Assembly (NCBI GenBank): GCA_947165425.1
Contig: CAMVAJ010000009.1
Span: 1-52,831, forward strand
DNA length: 52,831 nt
Source of the DNA: an uncultured Clostridia bacterium
GTDB lineage: Bacteria > Bacillota > Clostridia > Christensenellales > Aristaeellaceae
Direction of reading: 5' to 3'
The notes beneath the pieces are model-generated. The model saw only the letters and a program-made list of their open reading frames with translations. It made no database searches and had not been told where the DNA came from. A program made the position numbers and the translations under genes. The stretch's first letter is position 1. Each line of letters opens with the position of its first letter. Positions 8,611 through 17,728 of the stretch are shown piece by piece.

Positions 8611-10197
8611 ATGGTTCAGATTTTTGTCGTGGAGGATGAGCTGCTGATCCGGCAGAACATCCGCGGGATCGTCGAAAACATGCAGGGGCCCTATGCCTTC
8701 GCGGGGGAGGCCTCGGACGGCGAGATGGCGCTGTCCATGATCCAGGAGATCATGCCGGATATCCTGCTGACGGACATCCGGATGCCCTTCCTGGACGGCC
8801 TGAGCCTGATCAAGCACGCGAAGGCCATGATGCCCTGGCTGAAGGTGGCCGTGATCAGCGGCTACGGGGATTTTGAATATGCGCAGAAGGCCATCTCCAT
8901 GGGCGTGAACCAATACCTGCTCAAGCCGGTCCGGCAGGCGGAGCTGGTGCAGGCGATCCGGACGATGGCCGAGCAGCTCGAGCAGGAGCGCAGCGCCCGG
9001 GGCGCGAGCCCCGCGTCCATGGAGCAGACCGACGTGCAGCTGGCGCTCAAGCGCCGATGGCTGGAGCAGGTGCTGTACGAGCAGCCCCCGCTGAGCCAGC
9101 TCCTGGACCGGGCCCAAACGCTGAACCTGGATGTGGCCAAAGGGCGCTATCTGGTGACCCTGTTCTCCTTCGACACCTCGGACGCGGACCTGTACCGGGT
9201 CAAGGCGATCGTGCAGAAGACCCTGCAGGAGGCCGGGTGCGAGCTGTATCTGTTCAACACCGCGGATCAAATGACGCTGCTGAGCTGCGACAATGATCTC
9301 CAGACGCTCAACGAGCGGGTCTATCAGCTGATCACCATGCTGCGGCACGAGCTGCGGGAGGTCTGCCCGGTGGTCACGGCGGTGATCAGCCGCGTGACGC
9401 CGCGGCTGGGGGAGGTCGGCCGGGTGACCCGCGACGCGGGGCAGACCATGCGGGCACTGCGCAACATCCGGGCGGGGAAGGTCATCAACATGAACGACAG
9501 CGCCCCGGACAGCGCGGACCTGCTGCACATCGATCTCCCGCTGGGCAAGGCGTTCCAGGAGAAGCTGCTCTACGCGGAGCCCGACGACGTGCCGGCCCTG
9601 GTGGACGAGACGCTGAACGGCTCCGCGGCCGGGCAACTCGAGAGCATGCTGATCCGCTATGAGACGCTGGTCTCCGCAGTTCGGACCGCGGCCGGCATGG
9701 CGGAGACCGCCTCCTCGGACGACAGGCAGCAGGCCATGGCGGACCAGATCGCGGGGCAGTTTGATCTGCTGGCCGCCGCGGGCAGCAAGAGCGGCTTCCG
9801 GGACGCGCTGATCGGCATCCTCCAGGCCGGACTCCGGGAGCAGACGCGGCGGACGAATACCGGCAGCAGCTACCGCTATGTCATCGGCCGGGCGGAGAAA
9901 TATACCCGCGAGCACTTCTGCGATCCCAACATCTCGCTCCTGAGCGCCGCACAGCACGTGGGTATGAGCTCCGCCTATTTCAGCACGGTCTTCTCGCAGA
10001 CCACCGGCCAGTCCTTCATCACGTTTCTGACGTCGCTGCGCATCGAGCGGGCGAAGGAGCTGCTGACCAACACCAGGATGCGGCTCTCGGAGATCGCCAT
10101 GGAGATCGGCTACAACGAGCCCAACTATTTCAGCCATGTCTTCCGCAAGAGCACGGGCGTCACGCCCAAGGAATACCGGCAGCAGCACGGCGGTTAA
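8611..10197 (+). CDS. YesN-like response regulator with AraC-type DNA-binding domain
   Basis: The product has 528 residues. The receiver domain (about 1-120) has the acidic pair in VVEDE, the phosphoacceptor D in LLTDIRMPF and the lysine in YLLKPV. A long middle region of unassigned fold follows. The AraC helix-turn-helix pair is in the last 100 residues (NISLLSAAQHVGMSSAYFS and the IAMEIGYNEPNYFSHVF signature). The ATG at 8611 has GAGGAG seven bases upstream. A GTG nine bases earlier overlaps that site and is rejected. It is the obvious partner of the YesM-like kinase at 11180-12643 and probably activates the sugar ABC operon starting at 12914. Its stop overlaps the convergent binding-protein gene by four bases. 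Confidence 0.9.
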   Translation: MVQIFVVEDELLIRQNIRGIVENMQGPYAFAGEASDGEMALSMIQEIMPDILLTDIRMPFLDGLSLIKHAKAMMPWLKVAVISGYGDFEYAQKAISMGVNQYLLKPVRQAELVQAIRTMAEQLEQERSARGASPASMEQTDVQLALKRRWLEQVLYEQPPLSQLLDRAQTLNLDVAKGRYLVTLFSFDTSDADLYRVKAIVQKTLQEAGCELYLFNTADQMTLLSCDNDLQTLNERVYQLITMLRHELREVCPVVTAVISRVTPRLGEVGRVTRDAGQTMRALRNIRAGKVINMNDSAPDSADLLHIDLPLGKAFQEKLLYAEPDDVPALVDETLNGSAAGQLESMLIRYETLVSAVRTAAGMAETASSDDRQQAMADQIAGQFDLLAAAGSKSGFRDALIGILQAGLREQTRRTNTGSSYRYVIGRAEKYTREHFCDPNISLLSAAQHVGMSSAYFSTVFSQTTGQSFITFLTSLRIERAKELLTNTRMRLSEIAMEIGYNEPNYFSHVFRKSTGVTPKEYRQQHGG

Positions 10198-11183
10198 TAG
10201 CCCCGGCGATCGATGACGGCCTGGGTCAGCGTCTCCGCGTCGAACCAGGTCTCCTCCACATACGTGTATTTGGAGGGCGTCTCCCCGCGCTCCAGCTGCT
10301 CGATGACCGCCCGGACGCGGGGCCCGTGCATCGGATTGCACTCCACATCCAGATTGATTTCCCCCTCCAGCACCAGGCGGAGCGCTCTGCCGCCGGCATC
10401 GAAGGAAATGATGGCGACATCCTTTCCTGGCAGGATGCCGGCGTTTTTCAGCGCGTCGATGGCGCCGAAGGCCATGTTGTCGTTCTCGGCGTAGATCACG
10501 TCGTAGGCCAGATCCTGCGGCAGAGACTCGATCAGCTCCTGGCCTTTGGCCTGGACGAAATCGCCTGGCGCCTCGAAGACGACCTTCCAGCCCGGATGCC
10601 GCGCGAGGGCGGCGGCCAGCCCCTCCGAGCGGCCGATCTGGGCGGAGGAGCCGAGGTTGCCCTGCAGGTGGACGATGCGCAGGGCTTCGGGCAGGTGCTC
10701 CTCCATCCAGACCGCCGCCGTGTCCCCCTCTCGGCGGAAATCGCTGCCCACCCAGCAGACAAACAGGCTCTCGTCCTCCACCTCGATCCGGCGGTCGACC
10801 AGGATCACGGGGATGCCGGCGGCTCTGGCCTCGCCCAGCACTGTGTCCCAGCCGCGCTCGGTGGTGGGGGCCAGCACGATATAGTCCACTCCCTGGTTGA
10901 TGAAGTTGCGGATGGCGGTGATCTGCCGCTCCTGCTTGTTCTGCGCGTCATCCAGGATCAGGCGGTAGCCGCCCTCGGCGGAGAAGGCGTCGATCATGCT
11001 CTGGGTGTTGCCCAGGCGCCAGTCCGACTCCGCCCCCACCTGGGAAAAGCCCACCACGATCTGCCGACGATCCGCCTTCGCGGGCGAGCCGCCTGCGGCC
11101 GCGCCCGGATCCTTCGCCGGCGCGCAGGCGCTGAGAGTCAGCGCCAGGCCGAGTACCAATATGATCAGGAATCCTTTTTTCAT
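10194..11183 (-). CDS. Sugar-binding lipoprotein paired with the sensor kinase
   Basis: The product has 329 residues with a lipoprotein signal peptide ending LTLSAC, lipidated Cys20. The rest is a periplasmic-binding-protein fold of the ribose/galactofuranose (YtfQ-like) group, with motifs such as GVDYIVLAPTT, VDRRIEVED and VIYAENDNMAFGAIDAL. It is encoded directly after the YesM-like kinase through an ATGA overlap at 11180-11183, not with the transporter. That suggests it presents ligand to the kinase rather than to the permease; this role is inferred. A second, soluble-type binding protein heads the transporter operon at 12914. Confidence 0.88.
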   Translation of the reverse strand: MKKGFLIILVLGLALTLSACAPAKDPGAAAGGSPAKADRRQIVVGFSQVGAESDWRLGNTQSMIDAFSAEGGYRLILDDAQNKQERQITAIRNFINQGVDYIVLAPTTERGWDTVLGEARAAGIPVILVDRRIEVEDESLFVCWVGSDFRREGDTAAVWMEEHLPEALRIVHLQGNLGSSAQIGRSEGLAAALARHPGWKVVFEAPGDFVQAKGQELIESLPQDLAYDVIYAENDNMAFGAIDALKNAGILPGKDVAIISFDAGGRALRLVLEGEINLDVECNPMHGPRVRAVIEQLERGETPSKYTYVEETWFDAETLTQAVIDRRGY

Positions 11184-12643
11184 GGGTGCGCCTCCTTTTG
11201 CGCCGCGCTGACGCCTTCCGCCGGCAGCAGGATCGTCACGGTGGAGCCCTGCCCGAGCCCGCTCTCGAAATACAGGCCGTAGGGCGCGCCGCAGTACAGG
11301 CGGATGCGCTGATGGACGTTCTTCAGCCCGAGGCCGGTGCCCGTGTCCTGATAGACACCGCTGCGCAGCTGGGACAGCTGTTCCTCGTTCATGCCCGCCC
11401 CGTTGTCCCGGACGGTCAGGCGGATGCCCTCCGGGCTGACGGAGCCGGCGATGGCGATGGTGCCCCTCCCGCGCCGGTTCTTGACGCCGTGATACAGCGC
11501 GTTCTCGATCAGGGGCTGCAGGATCAGCTTGGGGACCAGGATGTCCAGGATGTCCTCCGGGACGTCGATGGTATAGGACAGGATGTCGCTGTAGCGGATT
11601 TGCTGGATCTCCAGATAGCTGGTGGCCTGCGCCAGCTCCGCGCGGAGGGGAATGATATCCTCGCCCCGGCTCAGCGAATTGCGGAAGAAGGTGCTCAGGC
11701 TGGTGACCATGGTCACCACGTCCTCCTCCCGGTGATTCTCCGCCAGGATGGCGATGGAGTCCAGCGTGTTATAGAGGAAGTGGGGGTTGATCTGGGCCTG
11801 CAGGAGCTCCAGCTGCGCCCGGTGCAGGGAGCGCTCGCTCTGGATCTGCTGGTCCAGCAGCGCGTTGATGTGCTCCGCCATGCTGTCGAAACTGTGGTCG
11901 AGGATCTGCAACTCCGCGATCTCCGTCTCCACGGAGAAGGCGGAGTAGTCCCGCTCGCCCATACGCCGGGCCTTTTCGGTCAGGCTGGCGATGGGCGCGG
12001 TGATCTGCCGCCGGAACTTGTTGGCGTAGAGCACAAAGAGCAGGAAGAGCAGCAGCATGACCGCGGCGGAGACGAGGATCAGGGCGTTGGTCTGCCGGCT
12101 GAGCCCCTCCCGCAGGCGCGCGAGCTCCCGGACTTCGTCGCCGATATAGCCGTGCATATACTGCTCGATCAGCCGGGTGAGGCCTGTCTCTCCGCGAATG
12201 TTCCGGTCCAGCAGCTCCATCCGCAGATCGTAGGATTCCGCCTGCGCGATCTCGACCATGTAGCCGCGCAGATTGGTCAGCATATTCAGCATGCTCTGGG
12301 CGCGCCAGCGGTTGTCCGGGAGCGTCGTCGTGGCTTCCAGCCGCCGGAACACATCCTCGGCGTGGTCCAGCTCCTCCATGGGCAGCTCCAGCAGCTCATC
12401 GCCCGAGCGCGGCTGGATCACATAGTGGTACATGCTCAGGTCGATGTTGTTTTTGAACTCCTGATTGAACTCCGCCGCCGTGGTGGCGCTCAGAATCGCG
12501 TTCTCGTACTGCCGGTGGATAGACAGCAGCATGACGTTGTAAACCAAGATCATCAGCGCGACACTGAGGGTCACGATCAGCAGCAGCCGGTTGATTTTTC
12601 GGCGAATGCTGCGCGCCTGCGCGCCTTTTCCGGGCTTGCTCAT
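11180..12643 (-). CDS. YesM-like sensor histidine kinase
   Basis: The product has 487 residues. One membrane helix lies near residues 18-40, an extracellular helical region of about 140 residues follows, then a second helix near 185-205 (ALILVSAAVMLLLFLLFVLY). A HAMP linker, the His_kinase motif (QAQINPHFLYN), an N-box (IENALYHG) and a G-box (GTGLGLKNVHQRI) come after. The ATG at 12643 is preferred to a TTG at 12664, which would use the purine-rich leader as coding sequence. The promoter is at 12694-12722. It is coupled to the binding lipoprotein downstream and pairs with the convergent YesN-like regulator, forming a three-part sugar sensor. Confidence 0.9.
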   Translation of the reverse strand: MSKPGKGAQARSIRRKINRLLLIVTLSVALMILVYNVMLLSIHRQYENAILSATTAAEFNQEFKNNIDLSMYHYVIQPRSGDELLELPMEELDHAEDVFRRLEATTTLPDNRWRAQSMLNMLTNLRGYMVEIAQAESYDLRMELLDRNIRGETGLTRLIEQYMHGYIGDEVRELARLREGLSRQTNALILVSAAVMLLLFLLFVLYANKFRRQITAPIASLTEKARRMGERDYSAFSVETEIAELQILDHSFDSMAEHINALLDQQIQSERSLHRAQLELLQAQINPHFLYNTLDSIAILAENHREEDVVTMVTSLSTFFRNSLSRGEDIIPLRAELAQATSYLEIQQIRYSDILSYTIDVPEDILDILVPKLILQPLIENALYHGVKNRRGRGTIAIAGSVSPEGIRLTVRDNGAGMNEEQLSQLRSGVYQDTGTGLGLKNVHQRIRLYCGAPYGLYFESGLGQGSTVTILLPAEGVSAAQKEAHP

Positions 12644-12693
12644 CCGATTCCGTTCCCTTCCCAATAGTATGAACTCGCTTGTGTATCATTGTG

Positions 12694-12722
12694 ATTATAA
12701 CATATCGGACGCCGCCGCGTCA
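12694..12722 (-). promoter_or_regulatory. Promoter of the kinase/binding-protein operon
   Basis: On the minus strand TGTTATAAT provides an extended -10 (hexamer at 12699-12694). The -35 is weak (TGACGC, 12722-12717). The region is shared with the divergent transporter operon. Confidence 0.45.
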
Positions 12723-12753
12723 TCCGGTTCCCACGCTTTCAAAAGAATTTACC

Positions 12754-12808
12754 GGTTTCCAAAAATAATCCCGGTTTTGGCTCGGAACGGGGCGAGGTTT
12801 CCAAAAAT
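12754..12808. promoter_or_regulatory. Direct repeats, candidate binding sites for the YesN-like regulator
   Basis: GGTTTCCAAAAAT occurs at 12754-12766 and again, identical over 13 bases, at 12796-12808. The start-to-start distance is 42 bases, about four helical turns. Degenerate copies flank them (TTTCAAAAGAATT near 12738, GTCCAAAAAAAG near 12821). The sites lie between the divergent kinase and transporter promoters, just upstream of the latter. AraC-type regulators commonly bind such direct repeats. The link to the 8611-10197 regulator is inferred from position. Confidence 0.5.
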
Positions 12809-12836
12809 GTTGCGGGTTCTGTCCAAAAAAAGTGAA

Positions 12837-12865
12837 TGATTTTACATGGCGGATCCGTCTATAAT
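12837..12865 (+). promoter_or_regulatory. Promoter of the sugar ABC transporter operon
   Basis: A good -10, TATAAT (12860-12865), has only a poor -35 (TGATTT, 12837-12842) at 17 bases. Such an arrangement fits activation by a regulator bound at the direct repeats immediately upstream. Confidence 0.5.
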
Positions 12866-12913
12866 AACATCAGCAAAGATCCCAATGGGATCAAAAATTG
12901 AGGAGGTAATCCC

Positions 12914-13885
12914 ATGAAGAAGTTTGTCGCTCTGCTCCTGGTCCTGGCGCTGGGTCTGTGCACCGCCCTCGCGACGGCGGACGGCACCATCCGTGTGGGT
13001 ATTATTAACAACCCGCCCTCCGAGTCCGGCTACCGCGCGGCCAATGTGGCGGACTTTGCCCGGGTTTTCAACGCGGAGAACGGCTATGAGGTCATGACCT
13101 ACTACAGCCTGAAGAATGACGAGCAGATCTCCGCCGCCCAGGGCTTCATCACCGACGGCGTCGACTATCTGCTGATCTCCGCCGCGGATACCACCGGCTG
13201 GGACGAGACCCTGCAGCAGGCGCAGGAAGCCGGCGTCCGCGTGTTCCTCTTCGACCGCATGATCGACTGCGACGCCAGCCTGTACGAGGCGGCTGTGGTG
13301 TCCGACATGGCGACCGAGGGAACCACCGCTGTGGATTGGCTGAAGGGCCTGGGCCTGGCTGAGTACAATGTGGTGCACATCCAGGGCGTCATGGGCACCG
13401 ATGCCCAGCGCGGCCGCACCGCGGCGCTCGACGCTGAGTTCGAGTCCGGCGCCATGAAGAAGATCGTGCAGCAGACCGGCAACTGGAGCGCTGACGAGGC
13501 CAAGCTGATTGTCGAGGCCGTCATCAACTCCGGCGAAGCCTTCAACGTGATCTACGCCGAGAACGACGACATGGCCAAGGGCGCCGTGGCGGCGCTGGAC
13601 GACGCCGGCATCACCCACGGCACCGCGGAGGGCGCGCAGGTCGTGGTGATGGGCTTCGACTGCAACAAGTGGGCGCTTCGCGAGCTGCTGGCGGGCAACT
13701 GGAACTACGACGGTCAGTGCTCTCCCTTCCAGGCTGACGTCATAGACGGCATGATCAAGACCCTGCAGGATGGCGGCACGATCGAGGGCCTGAACGAGGC
13801 CAAGCAGATCATCTCTGTGGAGAAGGGCTTCGACGCCCGCACCATCACGGAGGACGACATCAACGCCTACGGCCTGGGTGACTGA
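12914..13885 (+). CDS. ABC transporter sugar-binding protein (YtfQ-like)
   Basis: The product has 323 residues. The Sec signal peptide ends near residue 22 (ALATA). The mature part is a two-lobed sugar-binding fold (GVDYLLISAADTTGWDE, FDRMIDCDA, VIYAENDDMAKGAVAAL). It captures a monosaccharide outside the cell and delivers it to the permeases encoded downstream. The best relatives are galactofuranose/ribose-type binding proteins, but the sugar cannot be named from sequence alone. The ATG at 12914 follows GAGGAGGT. It is similar to, but distinct from, the lipoprotein at 10194-11183. Lacking a lipobox, it may be released or loosely held in a Gram-positive cell. Confidence 0.88.
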   Translation: MKKFVALLLVLALGLCTALATADGTIRVGIINNPPSESGYRAANVADFARVFNAENGYEVMTYYSLKNDEQISAAQGFITDGVDYLLISAADTTGWDETLQQAQEAGVRVFLFDRMIDCDASLYEAAVVSDMATEGTTAVDWLKGLGLAEYNVVHIQGVMGTDAQRGRTAALDAEFESGAMKKIVQQTGNWSADEAKLIVEAVINSGEAFNVIYAENDDMAKGAVAALDDAGITHGTAEGAQVVVMGFDCNKWALRELLAGNWNYDGQCSPFQADVIDGMIKTLQDGGTIEGLNEAKQIISVEKGFDARTITEDDINAYGLGD

Positions 13886-13930
13886 TCGCAGGCGCGCATC
13901 GCGGCAAATGACGGACTGAAATAATATCAC

Positions 13931-13975
13931 AGCACGGTGCGGAATGTGGATGAGCTCTGCGTTTCGCACCGTGCT
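13931..13975 (+). promoter_or_regulatory. Intercistronic hairpin between binding protein and ATPase
   Basis: Perfect 11-base arms, AGCACGGTGCG (13931-13941) and CGCACCGTGCT (13965-13975), are followed by only a short T run. It probably stabilises the binding-protein message or partly attenuates transcription, giving more binding protein than ATPase. Confidence 0.5.
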
Positions 13976-14003
13976 TTGATTGAGAAACCCGGGAGGTAAC
14001 ACG

Positions 14004-15509
14004 ATGGAGAATGGCGTCGTCTTAGCCATGCGGAAAATCGGAAAAGTGTTTCCGGGGGTCAGAGCCCTCCACGATGTGGACTTCACCCTGAGAAAGGGCG
14101 AGATCCACGCGCTGATGGGGGAGAACGGCGCCGGAAAATCCACGCTGATCAAGGTTCTGACCGGGGTCTATGAGAAGGACGCCGGCGAGATCTATATCGA
14201 CGGCGAGGAGGGCGCCATCACCATCCGCTCCCCGCAGGAGGCGCTGAGCCACGGTATCAGCCCGGTGTACCAGGAGATCACGCTGTGCCCCAATCTCACG
14301 GTGGCGGAGAACATGTACATCGGGCGGACGCCGGGCGCCCTTGTGAACTGGAAGCAGATGGAGCAGAAGGCGGGGGAGCTGCTCCGCAATCTGAACATCC
14401 CCGCCCGGCCGAAGCAGCAGCTGGGTTCCTGCTCGCTGGCGGTTCAGCAGATGGTGGCCATCGCCCGCGCCGTGGACGGGGACTGCAAGGTGCTGATCCT
14501 GGACGAGCCCACCTCCTCGCTGGATGACAAGGAGGTGGAGATGCTCTTCAAGCTGATGCGGGATCTCAAGGCGCGGGGCGTCGGCATTATCTTCGTGACC
14601 CATTTCCTGGAGCAGGTATATGCCGTGAGCGACCGCATCACCGTGCTGCGCAACGGTGAGCTGGTGGGGGAGTACGAGGTCGGGAAACTCCCGCAGGTGG
14701 AGCTGGTGGCCAAGATGATGGGCAAGGAGCTGGAAAGCCTGTCCGTCATTAAAAAGGATGCCCAGGGCGGGGCGCGCGCGCCGGAGACCCTCTACGAGGC
14801 GGAGGGCCTCTCCAGCTCGGAGAGCCGACCCTTCGACTTCCACATCGCGAAGGGCGAGGTCAACGGCTTTACGGGCCTGCTGGGCTCCGGCCGCAGCGAG
14901 AGCGTGCGCGCCATCTTCGGGGCGGACCGGGTGACCGGCGGCAGGGTGAAGGTCAACGGCAAGCCGGTCCGCATCGCCAAGCCCTACGACGCCATGAAGC
15001 ACGGCATTGGCTATCTGCCGGAGGACCGCAAGCGCGACGGCATCATCGCCGATCTCTCCGTGCGCGACAACATGATCCTGGCCATGCAGGTCATGAAGGG
15101 TTTCTTCCATCCGATCTCCCGGGCGGACGCCGAGAAATTCGCCGACGAGTATATCAAGGCGCTGGAAATCAAGACCGCGTCCCAGGATACGCCCGTCAAA
15201 TCCCTCTCCGGCGGCAACCAGCAGAAGGTCATCCTGGCGCGCTGGCTGCTGACCCACCCGCAGTATCTGATTCTGGACGAGCCGACCCGCGGCATCGACG
15301 TCGGAACCAAGACGGAGATCCAGCGCCTGGTGCTGAAGCTGGCAGAGGAGGGCATGAGCGTGACCTTCATCTCCTCCGAGATCGAGGAGATGCTGCGCAC
15401 CTGCTCGCGCCTGATCGTCATGCGGGACAGGCACATCGTCGGCGAGCTCACGGGCGGCGAGCTGACCCAGGAGCAGGTTATGCACACCATCGCGGGAGGA
15501 GGCAACTGA
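14004..15509 (+). CDS. Sugar ABC transporter double ATPase (MglA/RbsA/YtfR-type)
   Basis: The product has 501 residues and two nucleotide-binding domains. The first has Walker A GENGAGKST (residues 39-47) and Walker B LILDEPTSSLD. The second has a degenerate Walker A (GLLGSGRSE), a full signature LSGGNQQKV and Walker B LILDEPTRGID. This asymmetry is typical of carbohydrate uptake transporter family 2. It hydrolyses ATP in the cytoplasm to drive the two permeases. The ATG at 14004 follows GGGAGG at seven bases. An upstream in-frame start would place the ribosome binding site inside the gene. It is the second gene of the operon. Confidence 0.93.
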   Translation: MENGVVLAMRKIGKVFPGVRALHDVDFTLRKGEIHALMGENGAGKSTLIKVLTGVYEKDAGEIYIDGEEGAITIRSPQEALSHGISPVYQEITLCPNLTVAENMYIGRTPGALVNWKQMEQKAGELLRNLNIPARPKQQLGSCSLAVQQMVAIARAVDGDCKVLILDEPTSSLDDKEVEMLFKLMRDLKARGVGIIFVTHFLEQVYAVSDRITVLRNGELVGEYEVGKLPQVELVAKMMGKELESLSVIKKDAQGGARAPETLYEAEGLSSSESRPFDFHIAKGEVNGFTGLLGSGRSESVRAIFGADRVTGGRVKVNGKPVRIAKPYDAMKHGIGYLPEDRKRDGIIADLSVRDNMILAMQVMKGFFHPISRADAEKFADEYIKALEIKTASQDTPVKSLSGGNQQKVILARWLLTHPQYLILDEPTRGIDVGTKTEIQRLVLKLAEEGMSVTFISSEIEEMLRTCSRLIVMRDRHIVGELTGGELTQEQVMHTIAGGGN

Positions 15510-15510
15510 G

Positions 15511-16572
15511 ATGAAAAAGCAGAAACGGCTGGCTGGCCTGACACAGCTTCTGGTGCCTCTGATCGCGCTGCTGGCGCTGGTGCTGTTCAACCTGATCCGG
15601 GACCCGGGCTTTTTCTCGGTGGAGATGGTCGCGAACAACAATGGCGATCCCGTGCTGAAGGGCAATCTGATCAGCATTCTCAACGGCGCGTCCGAGCTGG
15701 CGATCCTGGCGATGGGCATGACGCTGGTCACGGCGGCCTCCGGCGGACAGGACATCTCCGTGGGCGCGCTGGCCACCATCTCTGCCAGCGTGTTCATCAA
15801 GGTTCTCCGCGGGGGAGGCGCCATCGGCGTGGGCACGATTCTCCTGGGCTTCCTGCTCAGCTGCCTGGTGGCGATGGCCTTCGGGGCCTTCAACGGCACG
15901 CTGGTCTCGGTGTTCCGCATCCAGCCCATGATCGCGACCCTCATTCTCTACACCTGCGGGCGCTCCGTCGCCTACTGGATTAACGGCGGCGCCTCGCCGA
16001 CGGTAGACAGCCCCATCGTGACGGCGCTGGGCGGCTTTATCCCCGGCGTTCCCGTCCCGACCCCCGTGCTGATTGTCATAGCCGTCGGCATCCTGTTCGC
16101 GCTGGCCTTCCGACTGACGAGCCTGGGCCTGTATATGCAGACCGTCGGCATCAACCAGGGCGCGGCCCGGCTGAACGGCATCAACGCTGTGGGCATGAAG
16201 CTGCTGGCCTTCATCATCCTGGGCGCATGCTGCTCGGTGGCCGGCATCATCGGCGCCAGCCGCCTGAGCATGGTGAACCATGAGCAGCTTCTGCTGGACA
16301 TCGAGATGGACGCCATTCTGGCCGTCGCCATCGGCGGCAACAGCCTCGGCGGCGGCAAGTTCCGCATGACGGGCTCCATCATCGGCGCGTATGTGATTCA
16401 GGCGCTGACCACCACGCTGTACGCCATGAAGGTGCCCTCCACGGACATCAAGGCTTACAAAGCGCTGGTGATCATTCTCCTGGTGGTGATCGGCTCCCCG
16501 GTGGTCAAGCAGAAGGTTTCCCACCTGTGGGCCGGCATACGGGCGCGCCGCGCCGGAAAGGAGGCTGCGTAA
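15511..16572 (+). CDS. Sugar ABC transporter permease (YtfT-like)
   Basis: The product has 353 residues of the BPD_transp_2 permease family, with about eight to ten hydrophobic segments. The family motif region ELAILAMGMTLVTAASGGQD and the cytoplasmic coupling stretch GGNSLGGGKFRMTGSIIGA are visible. The gene starts one base after the ATPase stop, so it is translationally coupled. It should form a heterodimer with the next gene's product to make the membrane channel. An insert after the first helix (FSVEMVANNNGDPVLKGN) is longer than in RbsC. This form fits YtfT-type subunits. Confidence 0.92.
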   Translation: MKKQKRLAGLTQLLVPLIALLALVLFNLIRDPGFFSVEMVANNNGDPVLKGNLISILNGASELAILAMGMTLVTAASGGQDISVGALATISASVFIKVLRGGGAIGVGTILLGFLLSCLVAMAFGAFNGTLVSVFRIQPMIATLILYTCGRSVAYWINGGASPTVDSPIVTALGGFIPGVPVPTPVLIVIAVGILFALAFRLTSLGLYMQTVGINQGAARLNGINAVGMKLLAFIILGACCSVAGIIGASRLSMVNHEQLLLDIEMDAILAVAIGGNSLGGGKFRMTGSIIGAYVIQALTTTLYAMKVPSTDIKAYKALVIILLVVIGSPVVKQKVSHLWAGIRARRAGKEAA

Positions 16573-16573
16573 C

Positions 16574-17653
16574 ATGACCACCGGAACGAAAAACCTCCGC
16601 CGCAGGGAGCCTCTGACGGACACGCAACTCCTGGTGACGATCACGGTCTGTATCTTCTTCGCCATGTACGCCGCGGCCATGCTCATCTGGGGCGGCGGCT
16701 TCCTCCGCCCGCAGAAGGTGTTTGACCTGCTGAACGACAACGCCTATCTGCTGATCATCGCCTGTGGCCTGACCACCGTGATGATCTGCGGCGGCATCGA
16801 TATCTCCGTCGGCGGCGTCACCTCCCTGGTGGCCATGAGCTGCGTCGCGCATATGAACAACGGCGGCTCGGTCTTCACCGGCGCGCTGCTGGCACTGGGC
16901 ATTGGCCTGGCCTTCGGCGCGGTGATGGGCTACCTGGTGGCCTACCTGGAGATTCAGCCCTTCATCGTGTCCCTGGCGGGGATGTTCTTCGCCCGCGGCA
17001 TGACCACGATCATCAGCGTGGACCCGATCAAGAACGCGAACGAGGGCTTCGCGGGGCTGATGAAGACCAAGATCGAGATCCCGTGGCTGGGCTATACCGC
17101 CAGGAACGGCAACCTGATTCCGGCGCGCATGGAGATCGGCGTCGTGGTGGCGCTGGTGATCATGGTCATCTTCCTGGTCCTCCTGCGGAAGACGAAGCTG
17201 GGCCGCAGCTTTTACGCCCTGGGCGGCAACCAGCAGAGCGCCCTGATGCTGGGCGTGAACGTCAGGCGCACGCGCTTCCTGGCGCATCTGCTGAGCGGGC
17301 TGCTGGCGGGAATCGCGGGCTTCGTGTTCCTGATGCACACCGGCGCGGGCAACGCTTCCAACGCGGCCGGCGCGGAGATGAACGCCATCGCCTCCTCCAT
17401 CATCGGCGGCACCCTGCTCTCCGGCGGCGTGGGCAACGTGCTGGGCACCTTCTTCGGGGTGATGACCCTCTCGACCATCAAGTCCATCGTGGTCACCTCC
17501 GGCCTGCGGGATCCCTGGTGGCAGAGCATCACCACCGGCGCGATGCTGTGCTTCTTCATCCTCCTGCAGAGCGTGGTGCTCTCCCGCCGCGGGAGGCATA
17601 AGGCCCATCTCCCGGCCTGGCTGCGCGGCGGCGCGGGGAAACAGAACGCCTGA
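16574..17653 (+). CDS. Sugar ABC transporter permease (YjfF-like)
   Basis: The product has 359 residues of the same BPD_transp_2 family, with motifs LIIACGLTTVMICGGIDIS and SSIIGGTLLSGGVGNVLGT. It starts one base after the preceding stop. Two unlike permeases plus one double ATPase match the galactofuranose-type YtfQ-YtfR-YtfT-YjfF arrangement rather than ribose systems, which use one permease gene. A strong bidirectional terminator follows at 17677-17719. Confidence 0.92.
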   Translation: MTTGTKNLRRREPLTDTQLLVTITVCIFFAMYAAAMLIWGGGFLRPQKVFDLLNDNAYLLIIACGLTTVMICGGIDISVGGVTSLVAMSCVAHMNNGGSVFTGALLALGIGLAFGAVMGYLVAYLEIQPFIVSLAGMFFARGMTTIISVDPIKNANEGFAGLMKTKIEIPWLGYTARNGNLIPARMEIGVVVALVIMVIFLVLLRKTKLGRSFYALGGNQQSALMLGVNVRRTRFLAHLLSGLLAGIAGFVFLMHTGAGNASNAAGAEMNAIASSIIGGTLLSGGVGNVLGTFFGVMTLSTIKSIVVTSGLRDPWWQSITTGAMLCFFILLQSVVLSRRGRHKAHLPAWLRGGAGKQNA

Positions 17654-17676
17654 CGCGCTGCGCGGCTTCATACGGT

Positions 17677-17719
17677 AAAACGCCCCTTCAGCCTGCCGGA
17701 CAGGATGAAGGGGCGTTTT
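17677..17719. terminator. Bidirectional terminator between the transporter operon and the DUF554 gene
   Basis: Perfect 14-base arms, AAAACGCCCCTTCA (17677-17690) and TGAAGGGGCGTTTT (17706-17719), with A and T tracts on both sides. It serves two convergent transcripts. Confidence 0.9.
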
Positions 17720-17728
17720 GACTGATCC

